DNA from: Niastella sp. OAS944
GTDB taxonomy: Bacteria > Bacteroidota > Bacteroidia > Chitinophagales > Chitinophagaceae
Length of the DNA: 64,000 nucleotides
Assembly: GCA_024809215.1 (NCBI GenBank)
Contig: JANUBW010000003.1
Location: 248,001-312,000 of the forward strand
Direction: 5' to 3'
Every line of letters starts with the position of its first letter. The first letter of the stretch is position 1. The notes beneath the pieces are model-generated. The model ran no database searches, was not told the DNA's origin, and was given only the letters and a program-made list of their open reading frames with translations. The translations under genes were made by a program, and so were the position numbers. Positions 36,894-47,500 of this stretch are shown one piece after another.

Positions 36894-37283
36894 TTAACGT
36901 TTGCTGAACTGGTAGCTGCGACGAGCTTTTTTGTGACCGAATTTCTTACGCTCAACAGATCTTGGATCGCGACGAAGAACACCAGCTGCTTTTAATGCAG
37001 GACGGAATTCAGCGTTCAGTTCAATCAGCGCACGACCGATACCGAGTTTAGCGGCTTCAGCCTGGCCTTTCATACCACCACCGGCAGCATTGATCTTTAC
37101 ATCAAATTTATCGAGAGTCTGAGTAGCTTTTAAAGGCAGCTCAACCTGGTTTTGTAAATAAACCAATTGAAAATATTCTTTGTAGTCTTTATCGTTAACG
37201 GTGATCTTACCGGTTCCGCGTGACAACCAGATACGTGTCACAGCTTCTTTACGACGACCTACGGCATTTTTTTGCTTTTCCAT
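36894..37283 (-). CDS. rpsI: Ribosomal protein S9
   Basis: The 129-aa protein has RRKEAVTRIWLSRGTGKITVN at the start, GGGMKGQAEAAKLGIGRALI in the centre and the basic terminus KFGHKKARRSYQFSKR that reaches the P-site tRNA. It follows rplM with a 13-bp gap, the conserved L13-S9 operon. Confidence 0.98.
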   Translation of the reverse strand: MEKQKNAVGRRKEAVTRIWLSRGTGKITVNDKDYKEYFQLVYLQNQVELPLKATQTLDKFDVKINAAGGGMKGQAEAAKLGIGRALIELNAEFRPALKAAGVLRRDPRSVERKKFGHKKARRSYQFSKR

Positions 37284-37296
37284 GTATGATTTACAA

Positions 37297-37740
37297 TTAG
37301 AAAGTTAAAGATTGTGGTTTCTGTGCAGCATGCTCGTGTTGGTCGCCGGCATACACAAATAGTTTTTTATACATTTTGCGGCCAAGGCGATTCTTTGGCA
37401 ACATACCTTTTACCGCTCTTTCTACTACTACTTCGGGGCGACGACGCAGCAGTTCGCGAGCAGTTTCAGATTTTTGACCACCGGGGTAACCTGAGAAGGT
37501 CAGGTATTCTTTTTCCTCGGTTTTGTTGCCGGTGAATTTTACTTTTTCGGCATTGATAACAATGATGTAGTCTCCGCAATCAACATGTGGCGTATAATAA
37601 GGCTTATTCTTACCACGAAGAATGGCCGCTATTTTCGCGCACATGCGTCCCACGGTTTGATTGGTACCGTCTACAACATACCAGTTGCGTTTTACGGTAG
37701 CCGCATTCGCATGTTGGGTAGTGAAATGTAGTTTACTCAT
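37297..37740 (-). CDS. rplM: Ribosomal protein L13
   Basis: The 147-aa protein contains [39 protein letters not shown] and [19 protein letters not shown], all L13 hallmarks. It is the first gene of an L13-S9 operon whose promoter box is at 37855-37862, leaving a leader of about 110 nt. Confidence 0.98.
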   Translation of the reverse strand: MSKLHFTTQHANAATVKRNWYVVDGTNQTVGRMCAKIAAILRGKNKPYYTPHVDCGDYIIVINAEKVKFTGNKTEEKEYLTFSGYPGGQKSETARELLRRRPEVVVERAVKGMLPKNRLGRKMYKKLFVYAGDQHEHAAQKPQSLTF

Positions 37741-37862
37741 TTTTAAAACTTTTAGCTGAAACTATTTTTTAGGCTTCAGCCGGTTAAGAAATAAACAGCA
37801 GCGCCATCCCGCCTGCCATTTCCGAAAATAGTATGGGTAACTAAAAACGGGTCGCAAAGATA
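37741..37862 (-). promoter_or_regulatory. rplM promoter box and leader
   Basis: On the minus strand TATCTTTG (37862-37855) is a full -7 match with TTG about 20 nt upstream. The leader of about 110 nt contains a GC-rich segment and, near its end, GGCTGAAGCC followed by GTTTCAGC, which can form alternative hairpins. Autoregulatory leaders before ribosomal protein genes are common, and I recall L13 leaders being described in Bacteroidia, but I cannot match this one to a model. Confidence 0.4.
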
Positions 37863-38054
37863 GAAGGATATAATGGGTAGAACAACAAATTAGGAAACTA
37901 TTTTTTCATCGAAGCTTTACAATTTATTGATTTTCAATAAATATTTTGACATATATTTTTTCTTACTGCCTCAAAGGCCCGGTTTTTCTGGGTTTTAGGC
38001 TCTTCCTTTACGGAAAATGTTAGGTAAATAAGGTGGTTTGTCGGTGTTAACCTT

Positions 38055-38345
38055 TGAGTTTGCAGTTCCTAGTTCATAGTTCATAGTTCTTAGTTCTTAG
38101 TTCTTAGTTCACAGGAAAACCTTAGGTCTTTGGCTAGTGAATGATGAGTGGTGAATGGTGAATGGTGAATGGTGAGTGGGGCTCGCGAAAGTTAAAAATA
38201 ACGCCTGGGTTTGCGCTGGCCGAACCTTTGCCGATTCAGTTCACAGCTCATAGTTCATAGTTCTTAGTTCACAGGAAAACCTCAGGTTTTTGGCTAGCTT
38301 AGTTCACAGTTTTTAGTTCATAGTTCGCAGTTCGCAGCTCACAGG
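38055..38345. repeat. Intergenic tagttc/ttagttca word-repeat tract
   Basis: The 807-bp spacer 37741-38547 has no gene beyond the rplM leader. It contains many degenerate copies of agttcatagttcttagttc, plus gtgaatggtgaatggtgag at about 38150-38178. A longer module of about 43 bp that includes ttagttcacaggaaaacct and ends tttggctag occurs twice (38095-38137 and 38255-38297, 160 bp apart, few mismatches). Part of 38340-38540 looks like other degenerate fragments. No coding potential is seen. Confidence 0.65.
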
Positions 38346-38547
38346 CCGTTCTCAGTTATTCAGTTTCATTAGGTTCGCTGCGCCCGCCCTGGGCCTTGGA
38401 GCCTGGCTTTCGCCAACAGTTTCTGATTTCGAGTTTAGGGTTTGGTTCGCTAACGTTGAGCGTACATCATAACCTTGCGTACCGGCCGAAACTTCAATTG
38501 TCCCAAACCTGCACTCCAGAGCCAACGGGCATATAAAGTTTTAATTT

Positions 38548-39342
38548 CTACTTCTTTAATTTGCTTCCTCTTTGGGGTTGAGGAGCTTTTTTTACTACTC
38601 GTTTCTTTTTTACAGGCGCCTTGCGCACTGACTGCGCCTGCTGCTTTCTTTCAATAACACCTACAGCCACACACCGCATGCCGGTAGATTGAGGGTAATT
38701 TAACGCCTCCCCATCTTCACACTCCGTCACTTTCATAAATATGGCATACTCTGTGGCTTTGGCCGGAACCGGCACTGCGAATGAAAACGCCTTTGCACAA
38801 TTGCCTTTTTGTAAAACATCGCTGCAGGCTACTTCTTTCTTTAATTTGCTATTTTCAAAATCAGGGTATAAAATGTGCATGCTTATTTGAAATTCCTTCA
38901 GGTATTTTTTATCGTACAGCGGGGTATCGGGTAAATTCAGATGAATGTGCATCTGGCGTTTTTCGATCTTATGCACCTTCACATCCAAAAGGTGCAGAAA
39001 CATTTTTTCCAATGTTCGGGTTGTATGGCACTCCAAATTAAACAGGCAACTAACATCATTGAAATTGTAGTCTCTTAACTGTAAACGAAGTTTTGAAAGT
39101 AAGCGGCGCCAGAGTTTGCCATCTTTGTGTTCGCTGCTGATACTTTTGAAAATGAGACTGGCTATTTGGTTTACATGAATCAGCTTATTGCTGCTTTCCT
39201 TCATGGTCTCATTTAAAACTGCTTCTTTATCTGTACCTCTTTTACGGCGAACATGAGGACCATATGCCTTGCTATTAACGAAGGTGAGGTTATCGATTGT
39301 TCCACTTAGTTCGTGGGTGACAATGTTGTTTGATTTGGCCAT
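38548..39342 (-). CDS. Hypothetical basic protein
   Basis: The 264-aa protein is not recognised by function. The N-terminus (IVTHELSGTIDNLTFVNSK, then YGPHVRRKRG) recalls a Bacteroidota family that starts with GTIDNLTF-type strands and is often found near phage or mobile genes. The middle is mixed alpha/beta with four Cys. The last 35 residues are strongly basic (VRKAPVKKKRVVKKAPQPQR), suggesting nucleic-acid binding. The ATG at 39342 is preferred over a TTG two codons upstream. It is divergent from the HD-domain gene, and the phased array lies between them. Confidence 0.65.
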   Translation of the reverse strand: MAKSNNIVTHELSGTIDNLTFVNSKAYGPHVRRKRGTDKEAVLNETMKESSNKLIHVNQIASLIFKSISSEHKDGKLWRRLLSKLRLQLRDYNFNDVSCLFNLECHTTRTLEKMFLHLLDVKVHKIEKRQMHIHLNLPDTPLYDKKYLKEFQISMHILYPDFENSKLKKEVACSDVLQKGNCAKAFSFAVPVPAKATEYAIFMKVTECEDGEALNYPQSTGMRCVAVGVIERKQQAQSVRKAPVKKKRVVKKAPQPQRGSKLKK

Positions 39343-39440
39343 AGTCAAAAAGTTTTAATAGCTTTAATGAATATAGCTCATTCGCATTCCCTTACCCGGA
39401 AGATACAAAGTATTTCAAATACGACGCAACTTTTCCCTCA

Positions 39441-39566
39441 CCTTATCGCGAGCTTATACCGACATTACAGCGACCTTATAGCGACCTTATAGCGACCTTA
39501 TAGCGATGTAACTCCTTAGTAGCTCCTCAGTAGGTTCTCTGTTGCTCCGCGGCAACTCCCTCTACG
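39441..39566. repeat. 11-bp periodic tandem array
   Basis: Six adjacent 11-mers (39441-39506) run CCTTATCGCGA, GCTTATACCGA, CATTACAGCGA and then CCTTATAGCGA three times. After 5 bp, five more 11-mers of another word follow (39512-39566): CTCCTTAGTAG, CTCCTCAGTAG, GTTCTCTGTTG, CTCCGCGGCAA and CTCCCTCTACG. The tract is between two divergent genes, 73 bp before the HD gene. An 11-bp period is close to one helical turn. Confidence 0.8.
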
Positions 39567-39638
39567 CTTTTAAACTGAAAATTGAAGAGCAAATCGTAAC
39601 TTACGAGCAGTCACAACTCAAAAATCACTACAGTAACC

Positions 39639-40241
39639 ATGTCCATACACCTACTCAACCGAAATACATTTGGCGAAGTAGCCAATACCGGAAACCTGAT
39701 GCCCATTGAAGAAGCCCACGAATTATTGAACGCATGGGTACCCAATGAGCGGCTGCGACTGCACATGAAACAGGTGGCCGCCGTTATGAAAGCCTGGGCC
39801 ATTGAAAAAGAAAACGCCGATGAATTGACCGCCCGCAAATGGGAATTGGCCGGCCTGCTGCATGATGCCGACTGGGAAAAACATCCCAACGACCATTGCC
39901 GTGTAATTATTGAGGAGCTTGAACGCCGCAATATCGACCCTGAAGTACTTCATTGCATAGCATCGCACGGGCCAAGGTATTTTGGTGTTGAACCTAACAA
40001 TACCATGGATAAAATGATCTATGCCTTTGATGAGCTATCTGGCTTTATTCATGCCGCAGCGCTTATACGGCCCACCCGTTACGAAGGTATGGATGTAAAA
40101 AGTGTTCTGAAAAAACTTAAAAACCCTTCTTTTGCCGCCCAGGTAAATCGTGATGATGTTACCGATGCCATAGCGCGTATTAATATTCCGCTTGAAGAAA
40201 TTATTCAATTCATCATCGACCATCAGAAAGACGTACAATAA
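39639..40241 (+). CDS. HD-domain protein
   Basis: The 200-aa protein has an HD phosphohydrolase-like fold: HMKQVAAVMKAWAIEKEN, then LAGLLHDADWEKHP with the HD pair (H76-D77), and LHCIASHG with a further metal His. It probably acts on nucleotides or related phosphates in the cytosol; the substrate is not evident. The gene is followed after 6 bp by the next gene on the same strand, so they form an operon. Confidence 0.85.
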   Translation: MSIHLLNRNTFGEVANTGNLMPIEEAHELLNAWVPNERLRLHMKQVAAVMKAWAIEKENADELTARKWELAGLLHDADWEKHPNDHCRVIIEELERRNIDPEVLHCIASHGPRYFGVEPNNTMDKMIYAFDELSGFIHAAALIRPTRYEGMDVKSVLKKLKNPSFAAQVNRDDVTDAIARINIPLEEIIQFIIDHQKDVQ

Positions 40242-40247
40242 GCCACT

Positions 40248-41177
40248 ATGAAAAAATGGTTCCTGGTAATAGCTGTTGTTTTTATTGCGGCTTTTGCAAG
40301 TATTTATATTTTTATTCCGGGCCAACTGAATATTGTTCAAATAACATCCATTAACTGTACCGCTAATGGCGCCTATAGGGTATTATCGAATGCCGGTAAG
40401 TGGCAGGCCTGGTGGCCAGGCGTACAATCGAACAGCAACACATTTCATTATAAAGATGGTTCCTTTTCCATTACCAAAGAGTTGAGGAACACGCTTGAGA
40501 TCCTAATTCAGCAAAACGAGCTAATGCCCCGTAGCGTGTTGCATGTATTTCCTGCTACCGGTGATTCCAGTACGCTGCACTGGCAGTGCAGTATTGCAAC
40601 CGGTATTAATCCGTTTAAACGCATTCAACATTACCGGCAGGCGGTGGCGCTAAAAAGCAATATGGATGCTGTACTTAGCCGCTTTAAAACCTTTGCTGAG
40701 AAAAAAGAAAACATTTACGGTATCTCCTTCGAGATAATCGTTTTCAGAGATTCTTTATTGATAAGTACAAAGTCTATACAAAAAGATTATCCTAATGTAT
40801 CAACGGTTTATACGCAAATAAACGCCCTTAAGAAATACAGCGCCAGCCACCGGGCAAAACAAACTGCGCCGCCTTTAATGAACCTTACGCCATTGAACCC
40901 TGCAGGCTATCAACTATTAACAGCGCTGCCTGTTGACAGGGAAGTTCCGGCCAGTGGAAAGTTCTTTAATCAAAACATTCCCCTTAACCGCTTTTGGGTA
41001 ATAAGGGTACATGGAGGTGCATCGTCAGTTGACGAAGCCATTCATCAATTTCAATTATATGTTCAGGATTATCAAAGAGTAGTGATGGCACTCCCTTTTC
41101 AAAAACTAATTACAGACAGAAGTACAGAACCCGATACCAGCCGCTGGGTCACTGATATTTATTTCCCTCTATTTTGA
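40248..41177 (+). CDS. SRPBCC-like membrane-anchored protein
   Basis: The 309-aa protein starts with one hydrophobic segment (about 4-24). After this, QITSINCTANGAYRVLSNAGKWQAWWPG is typical of START/SRPBCC ligand-binding proteins. The second half (about 140-300), with EIIVFRDSLLISTKS and NRFWVIRVHGG, resembles a duplicated effector-binding (GyrI-like) shape, but this is uncertain. It follows the HD gene by 6 bp. Its stop overlaps the end of the convergent FG-GAP gene by 9 bp. Confidence 0.6.
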   Translation: MKKWFLVIAVVFIAAFASIYIFIPGQLNIVQITSINCTANGAYRVLSNAGKWQAWWPGVQSNSNTFHYKDGSFSITKELRNTLEILIQQNELMPRSVLHVFPATGDSSTLHWQCSIATGINPFKRIQHYRQAVALKSNMDAVLSRFKTFAEKKENIYGISFEIIVFRDSLLISTKSIQKDYPNVSTVYTQINALKKYSASHRAKQTAPPLMNLTPLNPAGYQLLTALPVDREVPASGKFFNQNIPLNRFWVIRVHGGASSVDEAIHQFQLYVQDYQRVVMALPFQKLITDRSTEPDTSRWVTDIYFPLF

Positions 41178-44100
41178 GAACCGAACTACCATAACACTAT
41201 CATTATTGCGGGCCAGTATATACGCATCATTCTTTCCTATATCAATCTTTTTAATGCGCCGTACCTGGCCTTTTATTAAAATACCATTGGTGCTTTCCAC
41301 ATCAAATACACCACGTCCTCTGTTTAGTAATATTGTTCCCCAATCGGCATCATAGCGCCCCATTTCAACATTGCTTTCGTAATAATTTCCGCCCAGTAAC
41401 AAATCGGGCAGACTGTCGTTATTGGCATTTACCACCGCTGCATCGCGGTAACTTGTTAACTGCGCCTGCCAGGGCAAGGGCCGGGTAGTAAAGTGCATAT
41501 AGCCATCGTTTATAAGAATGGCATTGGGAAAATAATTGGCCGTAAACAAATCGGCTCCTTTTAATTTGGCAGGCGACAACAGTTCATTCAACTGCGCTTT
41601 GGCAAAATCTTCGGCATACAGAAAGTTCTTCTTTAATACGGGCATTTTCTTTTCCAGCTCCGACTTATTGGCAAAAGGTATTTCCTTTCCCTGCACATAA
41701 TACGTCATCACCTGTTCCTTTTTACCGTTATCATCAAAATCATTATAGTACAACCTTACCGGCTCTTTATCCGATGCCTTTAGCCGGCTGTTCATACCCA
41801 GGTTACCGGCCACCAGGTCAATATCGCCATCGTTATCAAAATCGTATGGCAGTATAAAATTCCACCAGCCTTTTTTTTCTGTTAGCGACTTGCGTGTAAA
41901 CTGTCCTTTGTTATTGAGCCAGGCATCTATACCTCCCCATTCAAAAGAGCATATAAGGTCATTATCACCATCCTTATCTACATCGAACCAAACAGCACGG
42001 GTAACAAAACCTGCGTTGCTTAAATCCTTTGCATGTGCAGCCGTTACATCTTTGAATTTTCCGGTGCCATCGTTTTGTAATAAATAGGAGACTGGCGCTT
42101 GTCCGTAAGCCCAGGGAATTGCCCGGCCCCCAACAAACAGATCAACGTAGCCATCATTATTGAAATCGCCGGGCACAATACACGATACGGTTTCATAGAT
42201 GCCGGTAATTGCATTGGGCAGGCGGGTAAACTGGCCTTTCCCATCGTTTAGGTAAACCCGCGGCAGCAGGTGTTCATCGTTACCATAAAATTCATTACCA
42301 CCGCTGGCTACAATAAGATCATCAAAGCCGTCTTTATTAATATCTACAATACTGGCATCAACATCTTCAAACGTACTGTCTGCATCAAGTGCGGGTTCAC
42401 TGCTTCTATAAAAAGTTCCGCCGGCCTTTTGTAAATACACTGCGCTTTTTCCCCATTTGGCCGAACCAATAAATACATCCTGCAGCCCATCGTTATTTAT
42501 ATCGCCCACTGCCAGTGCGGGCCCTTCCGTTGAAAGCATATGCGGTATCAACGGCTCGCGATCAAACTCGGGGAAATGATTTTCTTTATGCAGAAATTGT
42601 AACTGAACACTGTCGGCAATATTGGTAAGGCGTAAAGATGCGTTCTTTTTATAAGTAGTTATAACCTTGTAATTGAATGCCGGCAATCCCTTTTGCCAGG
42701 CCATTGTTAGTTGTTTGGTATTGGGTGGAAAATTTACTGGCTGATAAGTATTATCGGGCCATACAAGAAATGCGGAATCTACTTTTATTTTATCGAGCCC
42801 TATGTGCATGGGAATTTCCATGCCCGACATAAAACCATGCACCCCTTGTTTTTCATACAGGTATATATGCCCTGCTGAAAACAACACGGCCTTAGCACCT
42901 ACAGCGTTAACATTACCGGCCGGCCCTATTAGTTTAATGTCAACATAAGTTTTGTTGTGTTTGTCGTTAGTTTTATTTTCATAGATAAGCGCCGGGGCGT
43001 TGATGTTATTAACTATTACATCCAGGTCGCCGTCATTATCAAGATCGGCATACACGGCGCCGTTTGAGTAGGTTGATTCGTTGTTGCCCACCTGTTGCTC
43101 TATATCGGCAAATACCAAATTACCCGTATTCTTAAAAAACTTATTGGGAATTTTTATTTGGGGAAATTTATCAATAAGGGCCATATCCTTTTCATTCAAC
43201 TTATTGGCCCATAACTTATTTTGTATTTCCTGATTGGAGATATAATTGATGTAGTCTATATCGTTCATTCGTTTTGGAATGCCGTTCGATATAAATAGAT
43301 CCTTCAGGCCGTCATTATCAAAATCCATCCATAAAGCAGCCCACGACCAGTCGGTTGCATACACGCCGCTATACAAACCTATTTCACTAAATGCACCGTT
43401 ACGATCGTTCAACTGCAAATTATTTCGGGTGTACTGATAATTATAGCCATTCTTTAATTTAAGGTCGAAAATATCCCATGACTCCTCACCAAGCGATCTT
43501 TTTAAAATATAAGGGTCTGCCGGCAACATATCCATTGCAATGATCTCTGAATACCCATCATTATTCACATCTGCTATATCAACTCCCATGGTATACCTGC
43601 TGGTATGGTTTATACAACGATCAAGATCTTCTTTAAAAGAGCCATTATGCTGATTCAGGTACAGGTAATCGTTTTCATGGAAGTCGTTCCCAATATATAC
43701 GTCGGGATACCCGTCGAGGTCAATATCGCTTATTGCAATACCAAGCCCATAGCCAATAGCAGAGCTGTTGATACCTGATTCTTTTGTAACATCGGTAAAC
43801 ATCTGGTTATCGGCCTCCCCGGGCCTCCCCCCAGTGGAGGGGGGGGCCGAAATAAGATCGTTACGGTAGAGACGGTCGCCTGATAAAGGATGATACGTTC
43901 CCAGAAACTCGCTTCTTGGATGAAAGGTCCCGTTCTCATGTATTGAGTGGTTCAACAGGTACATATCGAGATCGCCGTCGAGATCATAATCAAAGAATGC
44001 GGCCTGTGTGCTAAAGCCAGAGAAATTGAGCCCCAGCTCTTTTGCTTTATCAGTATAATGCGGAACACCGTCCTTATCTATTCCTGTACAAACCAGGAAC

Positions 44101-44552
44101 TGATTATTACCTTTTAAAGGTCCATAATTTCCTACGCGGCATACGTAAATATCCATCATGCCATCGTTATTAATATCTACAACCGATACGCCCGTGCTCC
44201 AGCCATGATCGTTGGGTATACCAGCGGCAGCTGTTACATCCCTGAATTGCATATTACCTTTATTCAAATACAGTTTGTTTTGCTCCTGGTTTGAGGCAAA
44301 GAACAGATCAATGAGCCCATCATTATTAAAATCGGCAGCGCCGGCACCTGCGCCGTTATAGAAATACATGTAATGGAAAATGTTAAACGAATCGGTAGGG
44401 GTTAAGGTATTGGCAAACTGCAAGCCGGTGCCGCTTTTATCCAACACTTCAAACAAAGGAGGCTGTTTATCGCCCCGCCTGCATGCAGCAATAATATACA
44501 TGACCAGGACTATTAAACAAAAGCCTGTCCACTGTTTTCTAACGATCATCAT
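41169..44552 (-). CDS. FG-GAP/VCBS lipoprotein with ASPIC/UnbV domain, copy 2
   Basis: The 1127-aa lipoprotein has the lipobox IIAAC (Cys about 24). FG-GAP repeats with calcium-type D-x-N-x-D-G loops follow throughout (DFNNDGLIDLFF, DINNDGMMDIYV, DYDLDGDLDMYL and others), with an ASPIC/UnbV segment in the middle (GPAGNVNAVGAKAVLFSAG). These proteins form beta-propellers on the cell surface. In Chitinophagia, pairs of them follow SusC/SusD genes, as here, suggesting substrate binding. It is the last gene of the unit, 16 bp after its paralogue. A GC-rich palindrome inserts a short peptide near residue 240. Confidence 0.9.
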   Translation of the reverse strand: MMIVRKQWTGFCLIVLVMYIIAACRRGDKQPPLFEVLDKSGTGLQFANTLTPTDSFNIFHYMYFYNGAGAGAADFNNDGLIDLFFASNQEQNKLYLNKGNMQFRDVTAAAGIPNDHGWSTGVSVVDINNDGMMDIYVCRVGNYGPLKGNNQFLVCTGIDKDGVPHYTDKAKELGLNFSGFSTQAAFFDYDLDGDLDMYLLNHSIHENGTFHPRSEFLGTYHPLSGDRLYRNDLISAPPSTGGRPGEADNQMFTDVTKESGINSSAIGYGLGIAISDIDLDGYPDVYIGNDFHENDYLYLNQHNGSFKEDLDRCINHTSRYTMGVDIADVNNDGYSEIIAMDMLPADPYILKRSLGEESWDIFDLKLKNGYNYQYTRNNLQLNDRNGAFSEIGLYSGVYATDWSWAALWMDFDNDGLKDLFISNGIPKRMNDIDYINYISNQEIQNKLWANKLNEKDMALIDKFPQIKIPNKFFKNTGNLVFADIEQQVGNNESTYSNGAVYADLDNDGDLDVIVNNINAPALIYENKTNDKHNKTYVDIKLIGPAGNVNAVGAKAVLFSAGHIYLYEKQGVHGFMSGMEIPMHIGLDKIKVDSAFLVWPDNTYQPVNFPPNTKQLTMAWQKGLPAFNYKVITTYKKNASLRLTNIADSVQLQFLHKENHFPEFDREPLIPHMLSTEGPALAVGDINNDGLQDVFIGSAKWGKSAVYLQKAGGTFYRSSEPALDADSTFEDVDASIVDINKDGFDDLIVASGGNEFYGNDEHLLPRVYLNDGKGQFTRLPNAITGIYETVSCIVPGDFNNDGYVDLFVGGRAIPWAYGQAPVSYLLQNDGTGKFKDVTAAHAKDLSNAGFVTRAVWFDVDKDGDNDLICSFEWGGIDAWLNNKGQFTRKSLTEKKGWWNFILPYDFDNDGDIDLVAGNLGMNSRLKASDKEPVRLYYNDFDDNGKKEQVMTYYVQGKEIPFANKSELEKKMPVLKKNFLYAEDFAKAQLNELLSPAKLKGADLFTANYFPNAILINDGYMHFTTRPLPWQAQLTSYRDAAVVNANNDSLPDLLLGGNYYESNVEMGRYDADWGTILLNRGRGVFDVESTNGILIKGQVRRIKKIDIGKNDAYILARNNDSVMVVRFSK
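43822..43848. repeat. GC-rich palindromic insert inside a coding region
   Basis: GGCCTCCCCCC, AGTGGA and GGGGGGGGCC form a hairpin-capable unit inside the FG-GAP gene. With its flanks it encodes SAPPSTGGRPGEADNQ, which has no counterpart in the paralogue next door and interrupts the segment between YRND and the next FTDV strand. Confidence 0.65.
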
Positions 44553-44568
44553 TAGCTACTCCTATATT

Positions 44569-47500
44569 TTACTTCTTTAATTTGTATAGAACCGGGTAAT
44601 CGTCGTTCCTTGCAAACAATACATAATTATTTCCCGCGCCTGCAATCAGACTAATATCCCGCACTTCGCCATCAACCAGCAAACCTGTTTGGCGCGGGGG
44701 CAACCAGGCAAAACCACCATTTCCATTATTGATCAGCACTTCGCCATAACTTGCATCGAGTTTGCCAAACTGTGGCGGAAAGCCCGATTTATTGCCACCC
44801 AATACCATATCGGTAAACCCATCTTTATTAAGGTCGGCACATAGTATTGCACTCATCATTGAAAGCTGCACCTGGTAGGGTAATGGCTGAACAGTAAAGC
44901 TGCCATTACCATTATTGACAGCTATACAGGAACTGGTGTAATTAAACAGTCTTACATTGCTTTTATCGATCAGTTCTTTTGAAAACAATTCCTGTATCGA
45001 CCGTTTTGCGTAATCCTTATTCTTCAGGTTCTCCTTTTTAATGGTAGGAATTTCTTCCTGCATTTCTTTTTTCAGGAACACCGGCACATCGCGTTTATCG
45101 GCTGTACGGGTCAATACTTTATCTTCCGATCCGTTGTTATTGAAATCGTTTATCCAAAGCTTTACCGGGTTTTCTTTATTGGGGTGCAGGTAAAAATTAT
45201 CGCCTATGTTTCCCAATACCAGGTCGGTTTTGCCGTCATTATTTACATCGGTAGCAACAACCGTTTGCCATAAGCCATACAACTCATTAAGGTTACTTTT
45301 TACTTCGGCGAACCTGTCGCCCTTGTATGAGAATATGCGCGGCGCCATCCACTCACCGGTTATTATAAGCTCTTTTGCTTCATCACCTGCCACGTTGGCC
45401 CATACGGCACCGGTAACCATACCAATGGTTGCGATGTTTGGGTTCTTTGCTTTTGCCATATCGGTAAACTGTCCATTACCATTATTCACAAACAGGTAGC
45501 TGGTTGGCGTAACGCCATAGTTGCGGGGCGTGCTTCTACTACCAACAAACAGATCGAGGTCGCCATCGTTGTCAAAATCATATGCAGCAGCCACGGCGGT
45601 ATTCATACCATCTGTATGCAACGCGGTAGCATCTAATGTAAAACTTCCATTTCCATCATTCTTCATTAGCCGGCATTGCATTTCGCGGCTGTAGGGCGGA
45701 CTGTTATTTCCACCGGGACCAACAAACAGATCGGCATCACCATCTCTATCACAATCGAAGAACAGCACTGCCTCATCTTCAAAATCTTTGAACTGAAGAA
45801 ATACGGGCACACCCTTCTTTTTAAAGCCACCGCTTTTTTGTTGCAGGTATAATTGCCCGGGGTGGCTTTTTGTTCCGCCTATATACATATCTGACAGTCC
45901 ATCGCCATTTACATCGGCTGTGGCTACTTTGGGTCCTTCGCGGGAAAGTATTTCAGGAATATTACGTTCATAATAAAAATCTACATTATCGTCTTCCACA
46001 TGTTTTTCAAAGGCCTGTGGTATTGCAGTAAACAGCCATGTATTATTTTGAACACTGTCGGGTAGCAGATGTTGTATGCCGGCCTTTTGCGTAAATATAT
46101 GTGTGGTATCGATGGCTGGTTTAATAAAAGTTGTAACTGTACGATTGGGCCACATTACTACTATGGAGTCAATAACATTTTCCCTGCCCAGGCCAATCAC
46201 CTGTTTATAATCCACCGACGATTGAAACCCCCTGCTGGGCACTACTTCGCGGGTAATAATAGCGCCACCGGTATGCACCATTATTTTGCTGCCAATGGCA
46301 TAAGTATTTTGGCCGTGGCCCTTTAAGAGTATACTAATGTAATGGTTGGAATTCTGTTCGCGTGAGCGGTTCTTATAAATAAACGCCTGCTGGTTTATGT
46401 TATTTATGACCAGGTCAAGATCGCCATCGTTATCAAGATCGCCATAAGCAGCGCCGTTTGAAAATGAGGTTTGGGTGAAACCCCATGAGTTACCTGCATC
46501 TGCGAACCGAAGGCTTCCCAGGTTCTTATACGCTTTGTTTATTACCGGTGTTTTGGGAATATGCTCCAGCACCTCGTTCACTTTTTCTTTTTTACCGGTC
46601 AATACCATTTTCTGTATTACATCATTGGCAAAGAACTCCATAAAATCAAGATCGGTAACATCACGGTTCACGCCATTGCATATATAAATATCATTCAGTC
46701 CATCATTATCGGCATCAAATAGCAGAGCGCCCCAGCTCCAGTCGCTGGCACATACGCCACTATAATTGGCCACATCGGAGAAGGTACCATTACCATTATT
46801 TAACTGCAAACAGTTTTTCATATACTGGTGGTAAAAGCCTATTTGCAATTTGTTACGGTACTGGTCAATATTATCAAATGCGCCCAGGGTTTTAAGGCGG
46901 TAGTCATTATCGGGCAACATGTCTGTGGTAAAAATATCGGCATACCCATCGTTATTTATATCGCCAATATCGGCGCCCATGGAGGAAAAGCTGTTTTGCT
47001 TCATACACTTTTCCATTTCATCTTTGAAGGTGCCGTTCTTTTGATTTACGTATAAATAATCGCGCTCGTACGAGTCGTTGGCTACGTAAATATCAGGATA
47101 GCCGTCGTTATTGACGTCGCCAACCGAAACACCGAGACCAAAACTCATTAAGGTACCGTGTATGCCTGCTTCTTTATTCACTTCGGTAAAGCGGCCGTTA
47201 TCGTTCCGGTACAGGTGATCGCCGCCATCTTTTACAAAATCTGCTACCTGCCATTCTTTTGCCGGCAGATCACGCTGATTGGTATAGCCCAGCGTGTTTA
47301 CAGGCATGGGGCTGTTATCGATCATAAAACAATCAAGATCGCCATCGAGGTCGTAATCAAAAAATGAAACCTGTGTAGTATAGGCCGAAATATTTAACCC
47401 GTATTGTGCGGCTGCTTCGGTAAAGGTGAGATTGTGGTTGTTGATGTATAACTTATTTCGGCGACGGCCCGATTTCATGTGACCCGAATTACAGATATAC

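Noticed and set aside
38055-38345. CRISPR or insertion-sequence remnant
   Set aside because: Words are short and variable, with no regular spacer length, no terminal inverted repeats and no transposase fragment.
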